Shown here piece by piece: positions 48,350-61,400 of a DNA stretch of 64,000 nucleotides (position 1 is its first letter; the number at the start of each line of letters is the position of its first letter). This stretch comes from Sitta carolinensis (taxonomy: Eukaryota > Chordata > Aves > Passeriformes > Sittidae), in contig CM063298.1 of NCBI GenBank assembly GCA_032173965.1, positions 6,679,001-6,743,000 on the forward strand, in the 5' to 3' direction. A program made the position numbers and the translations under genes. The notes beneath the pieces were generated by a model. It had not been told where the DNA came from, did not search any database, and saw nothing but the letters and a program-made list of their open reading frames with translations.

Positions 48350-51300
48350 TCGGAACTAGATGGCAGCAGTGCCGATGCCCAGGCACTGCCCCTCTGCCTT
48401 CCCCGGGGACGGATGCCTGCTTCAGGGACAGTGCCACCCAAATGGGTTGTTGGGCGTCTGCCACAGAGGCTGGCACTGCAGCCACCAGCAACAACATCCT
48501 TGTGGCAGCTGAGCTCAGATAGGCCGTTTCCAGAGGGATTTCAACTTGCCTAAAAACATTCTGTCTGTGGTTAGCCATGAGCTGCCTGATGTAGGACCTC
48601 CACATGCCATCCCTGGTCCCCAAGACAGCCTGGCCCAGGTGCTGTGGGTGCTTTTGGTGCACCTTAGGGGTGGAAGAGGTGCCAAAAAAATAAAGACGAA
48701 AGGGAAAAATACACCTAGGACTACATTTTAATCCCTGTAAAGCAGCACCTGTTCTCTCAACAGGATAACTCAGCCAAATCTTTGAGGCTACTGCAGTGTG
48801 AGGGCTCAGGGCAATGGGGGATGTGGGATCTATCTGGTCCTGGGTGCCTGCTGGCCATGTCCTGCTCCCCCAACCTCCAAGCTGCCCGCCTCTGCCTGAT
48901 TTTGGCAGCAGCATCCACTCTGTTGCCCAAAGAGAGATTTAACGGTTGGCAACTGGTCCTCAATACCTCAAATTCTTCTCCCAGATGGACAAAAGGACTG
49001 ATCTTGGGTTTAACATTGAAGGAGGTAGTGGCTGCATTCAACCCTTTCTGCTGTCTTCATGATCCAGTGTGACAGGGCCTGCAGGACCAGCTTTCCAGGG
49101 CTCTGATCCTTTGGGGCTGGCATAGAAGCACTGAGCTGTTCCCCTGCCTTTATTACTCCTCCGGCAGTTCAGGGTCCTCATTTATCTCTCCTAGGACTGT
49201 CTGCTCCCTGGGATGGATCCCTCAGAGGGTCTTGTCTCACAAATATTTCCCAGCAGAGCTTCCAGGTGGATTGAGGGAGGTGACAGCAACCCCCCACATG
49301 GGACAATCCTCAGCTCCACCATCACATCCATGATTCCCCAGCATCCCTGTCCCATGGGACATTTAATCCCCATCACAACCCAATCCCCACACATGAGATA
49401 GAGACAACCCCAAAGTCTGGTGCACAACTGGGCACAGCTGGAAGGTGTCTGCAGTGGGGACAAGCAGTGGAGGGTAAGGATTAGTGGTGACATTCTCATG
49501 CCAGGCCCCCCAGCCACATCTCCTTTCCACTGGGTACAGTGGCATGCAGTAAGTAACTGCTCTGAGAGCACAACTGTAGTTTTGCAGTTTTCCTGGCAAA
49601 GTCCTTCAGCGTCTTAAAAACAAAACCCCCAACATTTTTCTTTGGGAAAAGACAGTGAATTCCCAAATCCAACCTGCTGCTGGGTCTGGCTCACCAGACA
49701 TGATGTAGCTTGTGGGAGCTGTTTTGCATTATCAAAATAATTTATTTGTGCATTTAAACACCTAAAGTCTTTTCCATTTCTAAAAAAATAAAGTGCCCTG
49801 GTGACTACAAAAGTCTGGGTTGAGACAGAAGCACTAATGGCACCCCAGGATGAAGCCCACAACCCAAGGAAATGCAGCTGCACTTTTGCTCTTAATTCCC
49901 CAGCTCCTTAGTGCCTCTCTCTCAGGGGATGCTATGCCCTCTTTGCCCAGATTCCTGGGGTGGGTGGGTACAACACAGGCACAAAGTGCCTTTCCCCACC
50001 CTTATCCTCTTCCTTCCCACTGCTGTGGTAGTGCCCCAGTGTGTGACCCTTGGCATCCCAGCTGGTCCTTAACCATGGCACAATCCCAGCAAAAGGGAGT
50101 TCAGCCAGCTTCTTCATTGCCTTGTTACCTTTCTCTAGCATCTCCTCTTGCAGGAGGCTCTGAAAGCAGGTTGATAAATGCGAGGCATAGTGCTCTGACA
50201 GCTCCTGGTGTGCAGCCACCTCTTGCAAGGAAGAGCTCACTGGCAGCCAGGCCAGGGGAGCAAGGGGAATGTGGAAGGGTCATGTTCAGACCCTGATGTT
50301 TGTCCAGGTTTGCACTGGCCCATACAGGCCAACACCAGTCAGAGAAGTGCCCTGGGTTCCATGCAGACTCCTCAGAGCCCACTGCAACCAGCCCCCTCTA
50401 ATCTGGTTCCCCCAGAACTCCAGCCTTGCAGAGCCCTGGAAGCCCCACCTCCAGCATAAACCTGCCCCCCAGACCCTACTCAAAGCACCCACCCCCAGCC
50501 AGGAGAGCAGCACCAAGGCTTTAGTATCTCCAGCTCTGTAAGGCAAACCCCAGCATCAGTCTCGACTTCCTAGGAGAACAGAAGTTCTCCTACTGTAAGG
50601 TTTCTAACCCATGTGCATCCTAGACCAGGACTTGGGGAAGGAGAGGACCTGCATCTGTGCACTGCCAGCACAAAGCCAGAGCTGTCCCTGGAAAGGCAGG
50701 GTGGCATCTGGGTGATACAGCCCTCTTGAGCTGTCCTACAGGCATCTGCATCCCACTAATGACATCTGGCATCGGATGCCCACAGGTCTCTCTGACAGAG
50801 CTGAGTCTTGCAGGTGACACTTGTGACACGGGAGATTTGGCCATGGACAAACACCCATTCCCTGCCCTGTACTCATCCTGGTCATGCATTCATCCCAATC
50901 CTTCCTGTCGGCTGTCAACTTTCCCTTCCAAGAAGTCTGTCCAAAATTAAGAAGGTCTGATCCCAGGTGCTCCTATTCCTGTCCTCCCTGTCCTGTTGGG
51001 TCTCACTTAAGATGTAAACATAGGTGTAGATGATCTTCCTCCACCCTGTGCCACCTTGAGCTGACAGGTCCACCCTCCTTCCCCACCTCCCCTCTCTACT
51101 ACATCCCCCAGAGAATTCAGGGCTTCAGTGCTTAAATAATCACACAGTGCTGGCCAGTATCTTGCATCCCAGCAGCCATAAAAGCAATCAAGGCAGAGAG
51201 TGGAGCAAGGAGAAAGGTGGGACTGAAGTCACGAGTGCTGTGCATGGTGCATGCCTGATCTGGTGCAGCTCCAATCTGGCACGGCTCCGCTCCACTGACA

Positions 51301-53039
51301 CCATGTCCTACCCTCACAGTAATTAAGGGAGCAAAAATAGAGATGATTTTATCCCTGCAGGGGTAATTCCTCCCGCTGGGGTGGTGTGTGCCTTCAGAGC
51401 TGCCCAGAGGTCGAGGATGAGGCAGACAAAGCTGCTGAAAATGGAAATTTCCCAGGAAGGAAGGAAATCACTTCTTTCTGGGGCATAACCAACCATTACC
51501 CGCCAACAACTTTATTTGCTGCTGTCATATCCCTAAATAACTCCTGGAAACATCTGCTTGGAGTTTGCATCTCCTACACCTCTGCTCCTCTCTTGATCTT
51601 GGGAAATGGGCTCAAGCAGTCCCCATTTCCAAAGTCATTCATCCCAAGCAGAGGGAAAACATTTGGACTTGCAGCACCAGTACCTGACCCTGCAAAACCC
51701 TTCAACCATGAGCAAGACTTTGGCAAGTGCAGAACCCTGGCAAGACTGGATATGTAAGACTGGGCATGGAAACCATGAGCCTGTGGTGGATCTAGAGTCA
51801 AGGATGTGCTTGGGATCCTCTGGGAGAAGGGATGATGTTGTCCCTTGAGTGAAGTGGCTTCCTGGGCACAGCGGGGCTAGTAACCCACTCCAATAACCCC
51901 AGCACTTGGTATGCCAATGTGTTCTCCATCCCTGCCCAGGGCTGCTGATGGATCTGGAGGGGAAGAGCTTGAGGCATTTGCCCAGGAGAGCAAGCAGTGT
52001 GGGTGGGTTGAGGCGAGGGCTGGAGCTGTGCTCAGCCAAGGTGCTGAAGTCAGCACTCTCTGGAGCCATCTGTTCTCAGCGAAGCCCTGGTGCAGACGGA
52101 CTCGCCCGGGCCCAAGGCAGCAGGTGCCGTAATTTGTGATTCATGCGGCGAGGGGCCGGCGTAGAGCCAGACACCGCCTCTGCGCCACGCCAGCTCTGGG
52201 GATGGGGCTGGAAAATTGTGTATTAGCCATGCTGGGGAAAAGCCTTTTCAACCATTTTTCTGGTCGTGTGAGCTGGCTTTTAAACAGTAAGACAGCTCCT
52301 CAGTGCCAGGCCAGAGATTCAACTCAAGCTGGTTTTTCCCTTATTTCAGAGCGCATGAAACCTCCTGCTTTGTGGGCTCTAAATGCTCATTGGAAAAGGC
52401 CAACTTCAGCAGGCAGTCAACTATCAAAGACAGCGAGATATCTGCACTTGTCCTCTGGGAGTGATTTGAAAATGAAGCATCAACAGGAGCTTTTGGGATG
52501 CATCAGACCTGCTACTCCAAGGCAGGAGCCCACAGGCAGCCTACGAGCCCAAAGCACTTGCCTGGACAGTCTTCAGACAGGGGAACTGAGGCATGGCAGT
52601 GAAAAGCAGCAAGAGGAGGTTGCAAATACCCCAATGGAACCATGTCATCACCTCAAAGTGTGACGAGCTCAGCCCGACAGCCAGCCCAGCTGTCTTGCAG
52701 AGAAGCACACAGGAGACAGTAAGGAGAGTGTGGAGCAGAGAGCTGTGTCTGGCCACTCTCCATGCCATCGCTCACCACATGCTGACCTCCAGCAGCTTTG
52801 TGCAGCCTCATTAAAGCTAAGCTGAGCCATAACTCATCCAAGCAGGGCAATCCACATGCAGAGCTGGCAGTAATGACTTTCAGTGTTTCAGGCCTCTTTC
52901 CAACAGTAGACGGGTATCACAGCATTGCCTTCCCAGCTCCTCACCTGCGTCAGAAAATGGTCTTGGAGCTGCTCCTGTGGCAGAGCAGAGGGCGAGAGGT
53001 TGGCTGCCCTCTTCCATCTCCGCGGTGGGGACAAACCTG

Positions 53040-53310
53040 GGGCAAACACAAGGTTATTCATGCCTAAAAGCAGAACCCGAACACGAGCGGGAGCCAGCGG
53101 GGGCGCCCCAGGCTGCCCGGAGCCCCTGCGGGCAGCAGGAGCGCTGGGACCCCCCGGGCCGGCGGTGCCAGGTCACCCGCCAAGCCCACCCGGCCCCTCC
53201 GCTCCCCGGCACGGCCTCCCAGCGCCACCTAACGACAAGGACAGGGGACAGGGACCTTCCCGGGGCTGGAGGCATCCCGTCGCCCAGAGAGGGATGGAGG
53301 GCAGGGACAG
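53040..53310. promoter_or_regulatory. Isolated CpG-rich block (possible promoter)
   Basis: This short block has many CpG and GC-box-like words. It is about 5.7 kb from the main GRIN2C island and about 2 kb from the FDXR stop. It could be an alternative upstream GRIN2C promoter, the promoter of an unannotated non-coding RNA, or an enhancer. No exon is supported. Confidence 0.35.
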
Positions 53311-54323
53311 CGACCGGGAAGCAGAAGAAACTGGGACATGTGGCTGGGGCTTGGGAGTGTAGGCAGCAGAAGAAAGGGAGCTGGAAGCGTTGAATAAGAA
53401 TTTAGATTATTGTAACCATCCTCCATCTGCCCATAAGGCTCAGTCCCCTGTCCCTGCTCTTCACTGACCTTCATCATTCTATGGTTTTCCCACAGACCAG
53501 CATTAACCCCATTGCCTTGGACAAGTTCACAGCTGAGCAAAGTCACTGAGCTCAGCAAGGACAGATACTCCTGTTAATCTGTTATCACAGTCCTAAAACT
53601 ACCCTGAAGCACCCTCAGTTTGGGAACAGCCGTGTGCCAGGATCAGTGCGAGCACAGTGGCCTTTCCCACGGCTACAAAAGGATCCTGGCATCAACATTC
53701 AAGGCAATGTGGAAGAAGATCCTGGGGAGGATCCATCTCCTCACTTCCCAAAACCTTCAGATTTTATGCAGTCACAACAACCCCTTTATCATCATATTCC
53801 TGGCTGGGCTGCAAACCTGAACTGCTGCCCCCTGTGGTAGGTGCAGCCCCCTCGCCTCCACACCCCCCTTCCCAGAGTTCTGATTCACCTCGGAGCTCAG
53901 CACTGATGCAATCTCCTGCTCAAGAGTTCAGCATTAGGACTCCTTCAGCCACAAGACGTAAGGAGAGCCACATCACAGGAACAGCTGTTCCACAAAAGCT
54001 TCATTGCTCGTTTGAGTATGAGTTCCCATTAGTACATTTCCTGAGTTTCTTAATGAGCTTTCAAATAAGACTTAAATAGAAAAGGATGGGAGAGAAAAAG
54101 GGAAAAATAGGGAGAAGACAAAGATCTCCCTTGAGTAGAGACAGAGATGAGGTGGGAGAACAGTGCCCTGTGGGCAAGTCCTCTGCCATGACAGAGGGCT
54201 GGGCTGAAGGTTGCTCTAGCTCAGTTTCCCCTCTGCCTCCATCACAGAGCCCCTACCACTGTCACCATTTCCACAGGCTGGGGAGGAGGGGTTGCAATCC
54301 TGTAGTACTCTGGCAGGGAGCAC

Positions 54324-54337
54324 GGGGGGGGGGGGGG
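54324..54337. repeat. Poly-G run (14)
   Basis: Fourteen consecutive G in intergenic DNA. Confidence 0.95.
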
Positions 54338-54867
54338 TCGGGGACAGCCAGGGAAGGGGCCCCACTGACGCTGCCCCTGCGCCACAGATAAAGAGGAGAT
54401 TACAGCTCACGGCTTGTAATCTGGCTTAAAACCTGACACCGTCACTGTAGGCAATCTGGGCTAAGAGAAGCATTTAATAAGCTTCAAAACACACAGGTCA
54501 AAAAAAATAACCCCACCAGTGAAAGGAAAGAAAGAGCTGAAGGCACTGCTTGCGCCAGTCAGCACTGGCAGGTACTGATGGACACAGGATCCCTCATCAT
54601 CCTGAACACGGAAATTACATGCTTGTTACCCCAATCTACCCTGAAAAGAGAACCCAGGCTCTGCTGGGATTTAACTGTGGGAAGCAGAAGGTAAATTAAT
54701 GCCCTTTTCTGCTTGTGTAGAGCTCACAAGCAGAGAGCACCTGGAGCTGCCTTGCCTTGGGATGTCGCAGGAGTTGCAGCACTTTGGGGGCTGCTCTGAG
54801 GTTAAGACAGTGGCGGACAAAGAAGTCAGACTCAAGCTGCAGATCCATTTTGGCTTCCCTAGAAGGG

Positions 54868-54873
54868 TTTATT
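54868..54873 (-). terminator. FDXR: Candidate FDXR polyadenylation signal
   Basis: A canonical AATAAA on the minus strand lies about 450 bp downstream of the FDXR stop. It is the first such hexamer found, so a 3'UTR of roughly 0.45-0.5 kb is likely. Confidence 0.6.
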
Positions 54874-55324
54874 TAAAAATATTATCATTAGTAAAAGATG
54901 CCTGCTCTGGCATGACAAGGCAACAAACCCATTTGGCTTGTGGCTTAAATGGGAGGCAGCAAGACACAGGGAAGCTTCTCTATGAGACTTGCTGTGGGAA
55001 AGTGGCCGCCAGGAGTCCCCCAGGTGCACACACGCCTTCCCTCACCTGCACTGCATGATTCATTAACGTTTCAAAGACAGCAAGAATCACCCCCAGGAAT
55101 GGCAGCTGGCTGCATGGACATGGGGCCAGCCAGCAGCCTCAGGTCTTGAAACTTTGGGAACTCAGTGTTCATTGTTACTAGAGAGGCCCCTGTGTCACAC
55201 ACCGCTCCAGAGCCACCACCAGCCCCAGACACAAGCCCTGTGCTCCCAGGTTCTGCTCATGACCCACTGGTGTTGCCCCAGGATGGTACCACTGGAACAG
55301 TGTCACGTTTCCACCACTGCTGCC

Positions 55325-55455
55325 TTAGTGACCAATGATCTGCAGCATCTCTGCAGGATTCACAATCTTCTCCCGGGGTTTGCCAGCAGCTTTGCCTCTT
55401 GCCACTTCAGCAGCATCAATCTTCTCCCAGTCCGAGAAAGAAACAGGACGGACCC
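55325..55455 (-). CDS. FDXR: FDXR exon 12 (C-terminus)
   Basis: The terminal coding exon encodes [40 protein letters not shown] and GH, ending at TAA 55327-55325. The acceptor is ccatcacccag-like (tcaccatcaccccag). This end matches FDXR proteins of other vertebrates (EMLxxxGH). Confidence 0.96.
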
Positions 55456-58400
55456 CTGGGGTGATGGTGAGAGATAGGAGAGAGAACTTAACCAAGTAAG
55501 AACAAGTTCAGCCTCACCTCCCCATTGGCAGGGCCCAGATCTGGCAGCAAAGCTGCCCTTTTCCGACACGGTGTCAGAGCCCAGCCTCGCAAAGGAGAAA
55601 TAATTTCTAACGCCACAAGGGAGGGGTGGCAGGTTCCAGTCGGCTCAGATCAGTCAGACCTTTGTGAACCATAACAACAGCGAGCACAAACCACCTCAGG
55701 GGACAAAACGCTTCCAGTTCACTGTTAAACCTCAGACAGTTTAAGAGGCAAAACACACACACACATGCTTTAATTGAATGTCTTTAAACACAGCTACAGC
55801 AAATTACTCTCCCGGGCATTTTAATCTTTCCCTTAACTTGCTTGGAAGGATTACTAGGAAAACCACTCAAGAGCAATAGCTCACTGTCTCAGCAGCTGAC
55901 AGTGACATTTTACCCAAGGTCTGTGCTGCTTTTAATGGCCCTTCCCAGAAAAGTGGTCATTAACCTTAGCAATGACACAGATATTTGAGAGAATTCAAGT
56001 CCTGTTCTCCGTGGGCTTTAGAACATCGAAATGGCAGAAAAATCCATTCCCATGGTTCAGACTGCTCCCTCACAGGTCCAGGAGGAGTTTGGCTGCATTG
56101 AACTACTACTACTACTGAGCCTCACACTGACCTCGGCTGTGCAGGATACTCTCCACAAGCCCAAAGCCTTCTCTGGACAGGGATATATCCAGCACACCCC
56201 CCTGGAGATCCTCCAGCACAGACTGGGCAGTGTCAAAGCTGTCGTTCATGGTGGTGATGATCACGCCTGTGGGTCCTCTCTTCACCCACCCGCTGCAGTA
56301 CAGACCTGCAGGGGCACATGGAACAGCCAGGTTCAGGTCAGTACATGGCCTTGGACTCTTCTGGCTGCAAGTCCTTGCCCTGTTTCCCCAGCTTGGTGGT
56401 GTGAATAGACCCTCAGAAAGTGCTGTGGAAGAAATGTGTGTACCTACTACCATCAGCACTAATCAGCTGCATGGACTGTGTCACTTTAGTAACTGCAGTA
56501 AAACCCCTGTGCTAAACCAGAAAACCCTAAGAGATGAAGACTGGCCAGCTCCTAAACCCTGATAGAGGCAGCTCACTTCCTCGGTTTCCACTCTCCAAGG
56601 TGTGCAATATCCATACCCTTGGTGAATGAACTTCCCACCCCAAAGCCCCCAGCCCACCAGCTGTGCTTAGCATGTCCCATGCAAATCCCTGTGGACACAG
56701 ACCTGGGACACCCTCCACTCTGCCTGAGCTGTTGGGGATGACCCCGCGCTGGCTGTCGAAGGGCACAGCTGGGTCCAGCGGCAGGCTCCGGTAGCCGATG
56801 CTGCTAAGCACCAGCCCACACTCCAGCTCCTCCACTTCTCCAGTGGGAATGGCTTTGGCAGAGTCACCTGAGCCCTGAGAGAGGGAAGAAAAGGCTGCTG
56901 ACCACCACAGTCACCACTGCAAAACGATAGCCCACTACTTTGGGAGCCCCTATGGCATCTTTGGTCCCTGGGTATTTGCTAAAGGCCATTCTGCAGCAGC
57001 ATCAGGGAAAGAGCTCCCTTTGGAAAAACTCTTAGTGGTACGAGCTCTTTTGGTACCAGATTGCCTGAGAGCCTGACAGAGGCCACTCCAGCCAGACAGG
57101 GAACACAGATCTGTCTTTGAAAAGATTCCCAAGGGATGCAACAGTGTTCTGCTCCATCCCAGCCTCCCAGGGCCATCAGCCCCCAGTACCTCCAGGTGGG
57201 TCAGGGCCATGCGGATGCCCCTGGCCCTCCTCCCATCAGCACTGGGCAGCACTTCCTGGGGGCTGCGCTGAAACTTCAGCCCCCACTCCCGGGGGGCTGC
57301 TGCCCCTGCTGCTGCTGCCTGCATCTCCACTGGCTTCTCCAGAGCTGTTTTGATCATCAGTTCAGTCAGCCGCTTCCTGGGCCTGGGAGAATCTAGGAAA
57401 AGAGAGAAATCTTCACAACAGGAATCAGCAAAAGCCTGTTGGGACACAGCACTGGGCCATGGCCATGTCAATATGTGAGTCTGTCAATGTTGGTGGGAGC
57501 CCAAGACCTTTGGGATGACAAACTGCAAGTCAAAGTGACCAGGGGAACTCCTAAGGCTTGAGGCCACTGGGACACACAAATCAAAGTCTGCAATTTCCTG
57601 TCTTGCCAGTGCTTGAAGGCAGCAACCCGTGGAGAAGAGCAGGTCTCTGGACACCCTTGAACTCAATGTTTTCTTTTTAGGTCTACAGGAAGCTCTTAAA
57701 TCAACAACCTTGGGATCTCCTCTGCAAGGTTCCCTCAGCCCTCCTGAGTCTCCTGCCCTCTTCACTCAGAGTGTAAGCACTGAGTGGCTGCACAAACAGA
57801 GATATACAATGCTCCCTTGTCTTGGTGCCTCCTGGCACACTGAGGATGTGACACACTGTGGTAACTGAACCTTCACAAGCCAGGCATTAAGTACAGGACA
57901 AGAGTTTCTCAGATGTACACTCTGGGCAAATCACTCCTGGTTGCTCACCTGCCAAGGTGAGCCCCTGTCTGGGGGAGCATGGCACATTTCCCTCACCTTT
58001 TACAGCACTTTCAAGGCCTGTGAAGTCGGCAGGGTCCAGGACAGCTCTGGCACCAGGCAGGTTAATCATCTCCCGCAGCTCCTGGGAATAGTGGGCAGGA
58101 AAATGTTACCTTCAGCAGAGCGAGGACAGCACCAGACCCCTAGGACCCAAGAAATGAGTACAGGAAGGAGGATGCCTGGGATCCACACTCACCCCTAAAC
58201 CACCTCTCCCCACCAGGGATGGGCAGTTTGGGGCTCAACTCTGGGAAACAGCAGCACCTCCAGCCTCACCTTGATGGTGAAAGCAACTTGGAGAGGTCCC
58301 CTCCTCCCAACCAGCCAGACACGCTTCACCTTGCTGCAGGCAAGAGCTGCCAGGGAGCTGTCAGTGATGTCTGTCTTCTGCAAAACAGAGACAGCAGAGT

Positions 58401-61400
58401 GGGATGAGGGCAGATCTGGAGGGAGCTGGGGAGAAGGCATAGCCTCTGAAGGTGAAAAATCAGAAGAAAAGCTGGCTGTGCATGCAGAAAGCCCAGCCGA
58501 GGACAGGAAACAAGTCAACTCCCTTTGCACAGAGCTATTTGCACAGCTGGTCCCTCATCACTGAATGTTCTTTCCGAGGCCATAATGCAGCAGAGGTAAC
58601 GAGCCAGTGCCCCGTGACTGCCTCGGGGGATCCACCCAGAAGGTTCACCTTGGGGCTAACAGAGCAAAGCCTTCCAGGGAGCTCCATTCTGAGGTGCCTG
58701 CAGATGCTGTTGGGGAACTTCCCAGCTGAGAATATACAGGCTCTGGATGAAACCTGCTGAAAACCACAGCTCAAATCACCACCTGCCTGCCCCAGGCAAC
58801 TCCAGGTCTCACCCTGGCGCTGGCACCACACAGAAATCCTGTGCTCTGTTTCAATCATGTGTTTATCTAGACTGTAATATCTTTTCCAGAGAAAACATAA
58901 TGTGAGAGACACAAGGTAACCAGGATAAACCATTCCAGACCAATATTCCTATCAGAGAACTACCTGCCCACCCTGGCACTCATACCAGTGTCATGTCTTT
59001 TGCAGCACTGCTCCATTTAAAAGGCTTTAGTCACTGGCTGGCAGTGCCTCCAAGTTCAGGGATTTTTTTACATTTAATTTAGATATTAATACAGGAAGTT
59101 GTAGCACAACTGTAACAAACCTTGTGGCACTTCTCCCAGAGGGAAAGCCTTTGCTGCCAACATCTGGGGCAGCAGCTGTATGGAGCAGCTGGTGCACACC
59201 AGCTCCCAGCTGTCTATAGGGATGAGGTCTACCAGTCTGCCCTGTGCCACCAGCTGAAACCAGGCTGCTGCCCTTAGCTCCAGCAGAAAAAGATAAACCC
59301 CAAGAGAAGTTTCTGGTTTGGTGGCAGAAGAGGGAAAGTGGCTCCTCTTTTGCTTCTCATAGGAAAGCAAGGGATGATACTCAATTTCTAACCTTTTGGA
59401 TGCCCACAGAGCAATCCAGAGGACTCTGCAGCATCACCCAAGTCATGGCCACAGCCTTGGATCACTCCTGTGATTGATCCAGGATTGATCCTGTGACTGT
59501 GAATCCATGTGCACCCGACAGGCGCCAATCTTTCCCTGGGGAAAGATCCCAAAGGCAGAGGATTCTGAGGTTTTCTCTGAGATGGGTGAGAGCCAGCAGC
59601 CACCCAGCAGGGAGAGAATTTGGGGCCCTCATGGTGCAGAGCACCCATCACTCACCCTAAGGAGCTGCAGTGGGGACAGCAGGATCCGGGCAATGTCCAG
59701 TGCCACGTTGCCATGACCCAGAATCAGTGCTGTTTCACAGCTCAGGTCAGGCTTTAGCTGTGGGGACAGACTCAGCTGTGACTGAATCCACATGGCCTCC
59801 ACAATGTCCAGCCCTTTAGACCCACTTCTACCACCCAAATTCCCTTCTACCCTGCTTTGCCCCAGAAAGAGATGATGCAGCTTGTGAAACTCCACAGCAG
59901 CCTCCTCCCCAAGTGGACACAGTAACACAGCTGCTCCAGGCACCCTAGACAATCCCCCTTCCCACCTTTCCTGCACTCCTGGGAGCAGGAGCTATTTTGG
60001 CCAAAAAGCCTCCTCAGGAAGCAGAACACTACCCCACAGGTTCCCATCTGGCCCTGCCAAAATGTACTGCCAACGTGCAGAGCCAGCTAATCCACTCTCA
60101 CTGATGCGCAAATTGTTCACATTTCTACCATCTAAGAAGGATTTAACATGGCTCCTGCTAATCTTTTCGAATTGCAGGCCTTTCAGCACTTAATCTAGAG
60201 CTGAATGCCTGCATTGGGATAGGAAGAAGGATGGGAGGAAGGGCAGGGAGGCACAGGGTCATACTCACGTCCTGGTTCTCGGGCAGCCCATTGTACCAGC
60301 CCACGAAGGCTCGGGCTGAGTAAACGCCAGGGAGGTTCTCCCCCGGGATCCCCAGGACACGGCTGTCTTCAGCACCATAACTCTGAGGAGGGAGCAGACA
60401 GTCAGAGATGTCACTATGTGCAGGGTTTGACACCAAGACACAAATCTCCCCTTCCAGCTGCTGCCAGGGTCACTGCATGGCTGCGATATCCCCTCCCAAG
60501 GACTGAGATACTCAGCGGAAGGGCTAAACACAGCCCAAGCACAGGGCTTCATCCACCTCATCGTCCTGGGTTCCAGAGCCAAATTTGATGTCCTTGGTCC
60601 AAGGCAGAGCATGACAAACTGAGGGCTGAGCAGCAAGGACAAATCCATGACAGGCTAAAATAAGCATTGGCCAACACAGGGAGAGGTTTCAGAGACCTGA
60701 ACTTGATGCCAAGCTTCTGCACATGCCTCCTGCAACGGCTTTGGACAAGCCTTGGAGCATCTGAGCTGTCCCATGACTGGGAAGCTTCCCATGGTAACAA
60801 GGCACACAGAAACATTTCACCTGAACATTATTCCCAAGATACTGGTGGAGAATAACCCTGCAGACCTTTCTCAGGACTACTGGGGCACTAAGGTTGTGGG
60901 TACCCACCAGCACCACAGCGTGGTACGCCCGCTGCAGCTCTGGCACTGTCACATCCCTTCCCACGGTGACATTCCCGTAGTAGGCACAGCGCTCCGAGCG
61001 CGCCGTCTGTGTGAAGGTGTTGATCACATTCTGCAGAGACCAAAGACCTGGAGTTATATCCCACAGCCAGGGCCAAGGCCTGCTGCTGACAGGAGATCCC
61101 TGTGCCTGTACACTCTAGCCTTAAGATGATTCACCACCTCATCCCAGTCAAGTTATTCTAAGACTCCTATCTACCAACAGCCAGAGATAACTTACAGGGA
61201 AATAAGCACAACTGTGACTTGGCACTCTCTCCAGCACCCTTTGTGAAAGGAAAATCCATATTTTTCACCCACCTGGGGAGGACAGGACCTTGCCAGTACA
61301 TTCAGCCCCTCAGAATAAACCACACTGTAGGGAAAAACTCCTTCCCAAAAGTGAGATTTGCAGCCCACCTGGCCCCCTCTGCTGGCATTTCATCTCAACC

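Larger units (their letters stand above)
47681..54867. other. Intergenic region between GRIN2C promoter and FDXR 3' end
   Basis: About 7 kb without a recognised gene. It contains a G-quadruplex-like tract (48030-48065), a 16-C run (48334-48349), a 14-G run (54324-54337), an isolated CpG-rich block (53040-53310) and a short AGATTACA/TGTAATCT inverted repeat (54397-54404 and 54415-54422). The longest open frame is 310 codons on the minus strand (47982-48914). It has no recognised homology and is not called as a gene. Confidence 0.6.

Noticed and set aside
56102..56116. (ACT)5 tract beside the FDXR exon 11 donor
   Set aside because: It is too short to be notable and the donor itself is unaffected.
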